From Lepisosteus oculatus (Eukaryota > Chordata > Actinopteri > Semionotiformes > Lepisosteidae): a DNA stretch of 64,000 nucleotides. Every line of letters starts with the position of its first letter. Position 1 is the first letter of the stretch. Under the pieces are notes generated by a model. That model was not told the DNA's origin and did not search any database. It saw only the letters and a program-made list of their open reading frames with translations. The position numbers were made by a program, and so were the translations under genes. The stretch spans positions 880,501-944,500 of the forward strand of contig NC_090697.1 in the NCBI RefSeq assembly GCF_040954835.1. Direction: 5' to 3'. Positions 63,805 through 64,000 of this stretch are shown here, one piece after another.

Positions 63805-64000
63805 TAATGTTTCTTTATTAGCCCTATACAATTTCTTGCATTAGGAATGCGTCTTTTCGCATACCCCAGCTTTTCTCCAGGGAGACACAGACACAGAGAC
63901 AGGGAGAGAAGCTTGGGGTCAGAGCGCAGGGTCTGCCATTGTACGGTGCCCCTGGAGCAGTTGGGGTTAAGGGCCTTGCTCAGGGGCCCAACGGAGTAGG
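63805..64000 (-). mobile_element. tRNA-derived SINE, family A, copy cut by the window edge
   Basis: The plus strand runs from the tail (TTCTTTATTAGCCCTATACA) through GCATACCCCAGCTT, GAAGCTTGGGGTCAGAGCGC and CCCCTGGAGCAGTTGGGGTT to GGGCCCAACGGAGTAGG at the last base. The tRNA-like head lies beyond 64000. Confidence 0.85.

Overview
The window looks like nuclear DNA of a vertebrate, most likely a ray-finned fish. I see split genes with canonical GT/AG splice sites, long AT-rich introns, and fish-type retroelements (5S-rRNA-derived SINEs, tRNA-derived SINEs, CR1, L2, RTE and L1-like LINEs, and Tc1, hAT and MITE-like DNA transposon remains). The repeat mix reminds me of a non-teleost fish such as a gar, bowfin or sturgeon. 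That is a recollection-based inference, not a test. I see no prokaryotic, organellar or viral gene organisation.

The only gene I can name is on the minus strand: the 3' half of MAN1A1 (Golgi alpha-1,2-mannosidase IA, glycoside hydrolase family 47). Seven coding exons lie between 49220 and 25797. Every splice site is GT/AG, every phase matches, and together they give 322 continuous codons plus a stop. A long 3' UTR follows, probably to about 23015. The first half of the protein must lie beyond base 64000. The enzyme trims mannose from Man9-5GlcNAc2 N-glycans in the Golgi.

Layout. 1-480: end of an RTE-type LINE. 2779-3498: an unidentified 239-codon minus-strand ORF placed directly after a splice-acceptor-like AG. 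4081-4470: a CpG-rich block with promoter-like elements. 9313-9885 and 14181-14608: 5S-derived SINEs. 14880-15460: a decayed hAT transposase. 18766-19309: an L2-type LINE end. 20985-21480: a CR1 end. 22197-22643: a 21-bp minisatellite. 23015-49220: MAN1A1, whose introns carry SINEs, a Tc1 relic, an L1-like reverse transcriptase fragment, MITE and fold-back elements, and a 39-bp minisatellite. 49221-64000: the next upstream MAN1A1 intron, with a LINE endonuclease fragment, a large 40-bp minisatellite and more SINEs.

I found no convincing new multi-gene system. The points most worth a second look are the orphan ORF at 2779-3498, the nested block duplications in the 40-bp minisatellite, the hairpin-forming repeat family, the transposon that ends a few dozen bases from a MAN1A1 splice donor, and CTCF-like motifs, two of which sit at matching positions in two SINE copies.
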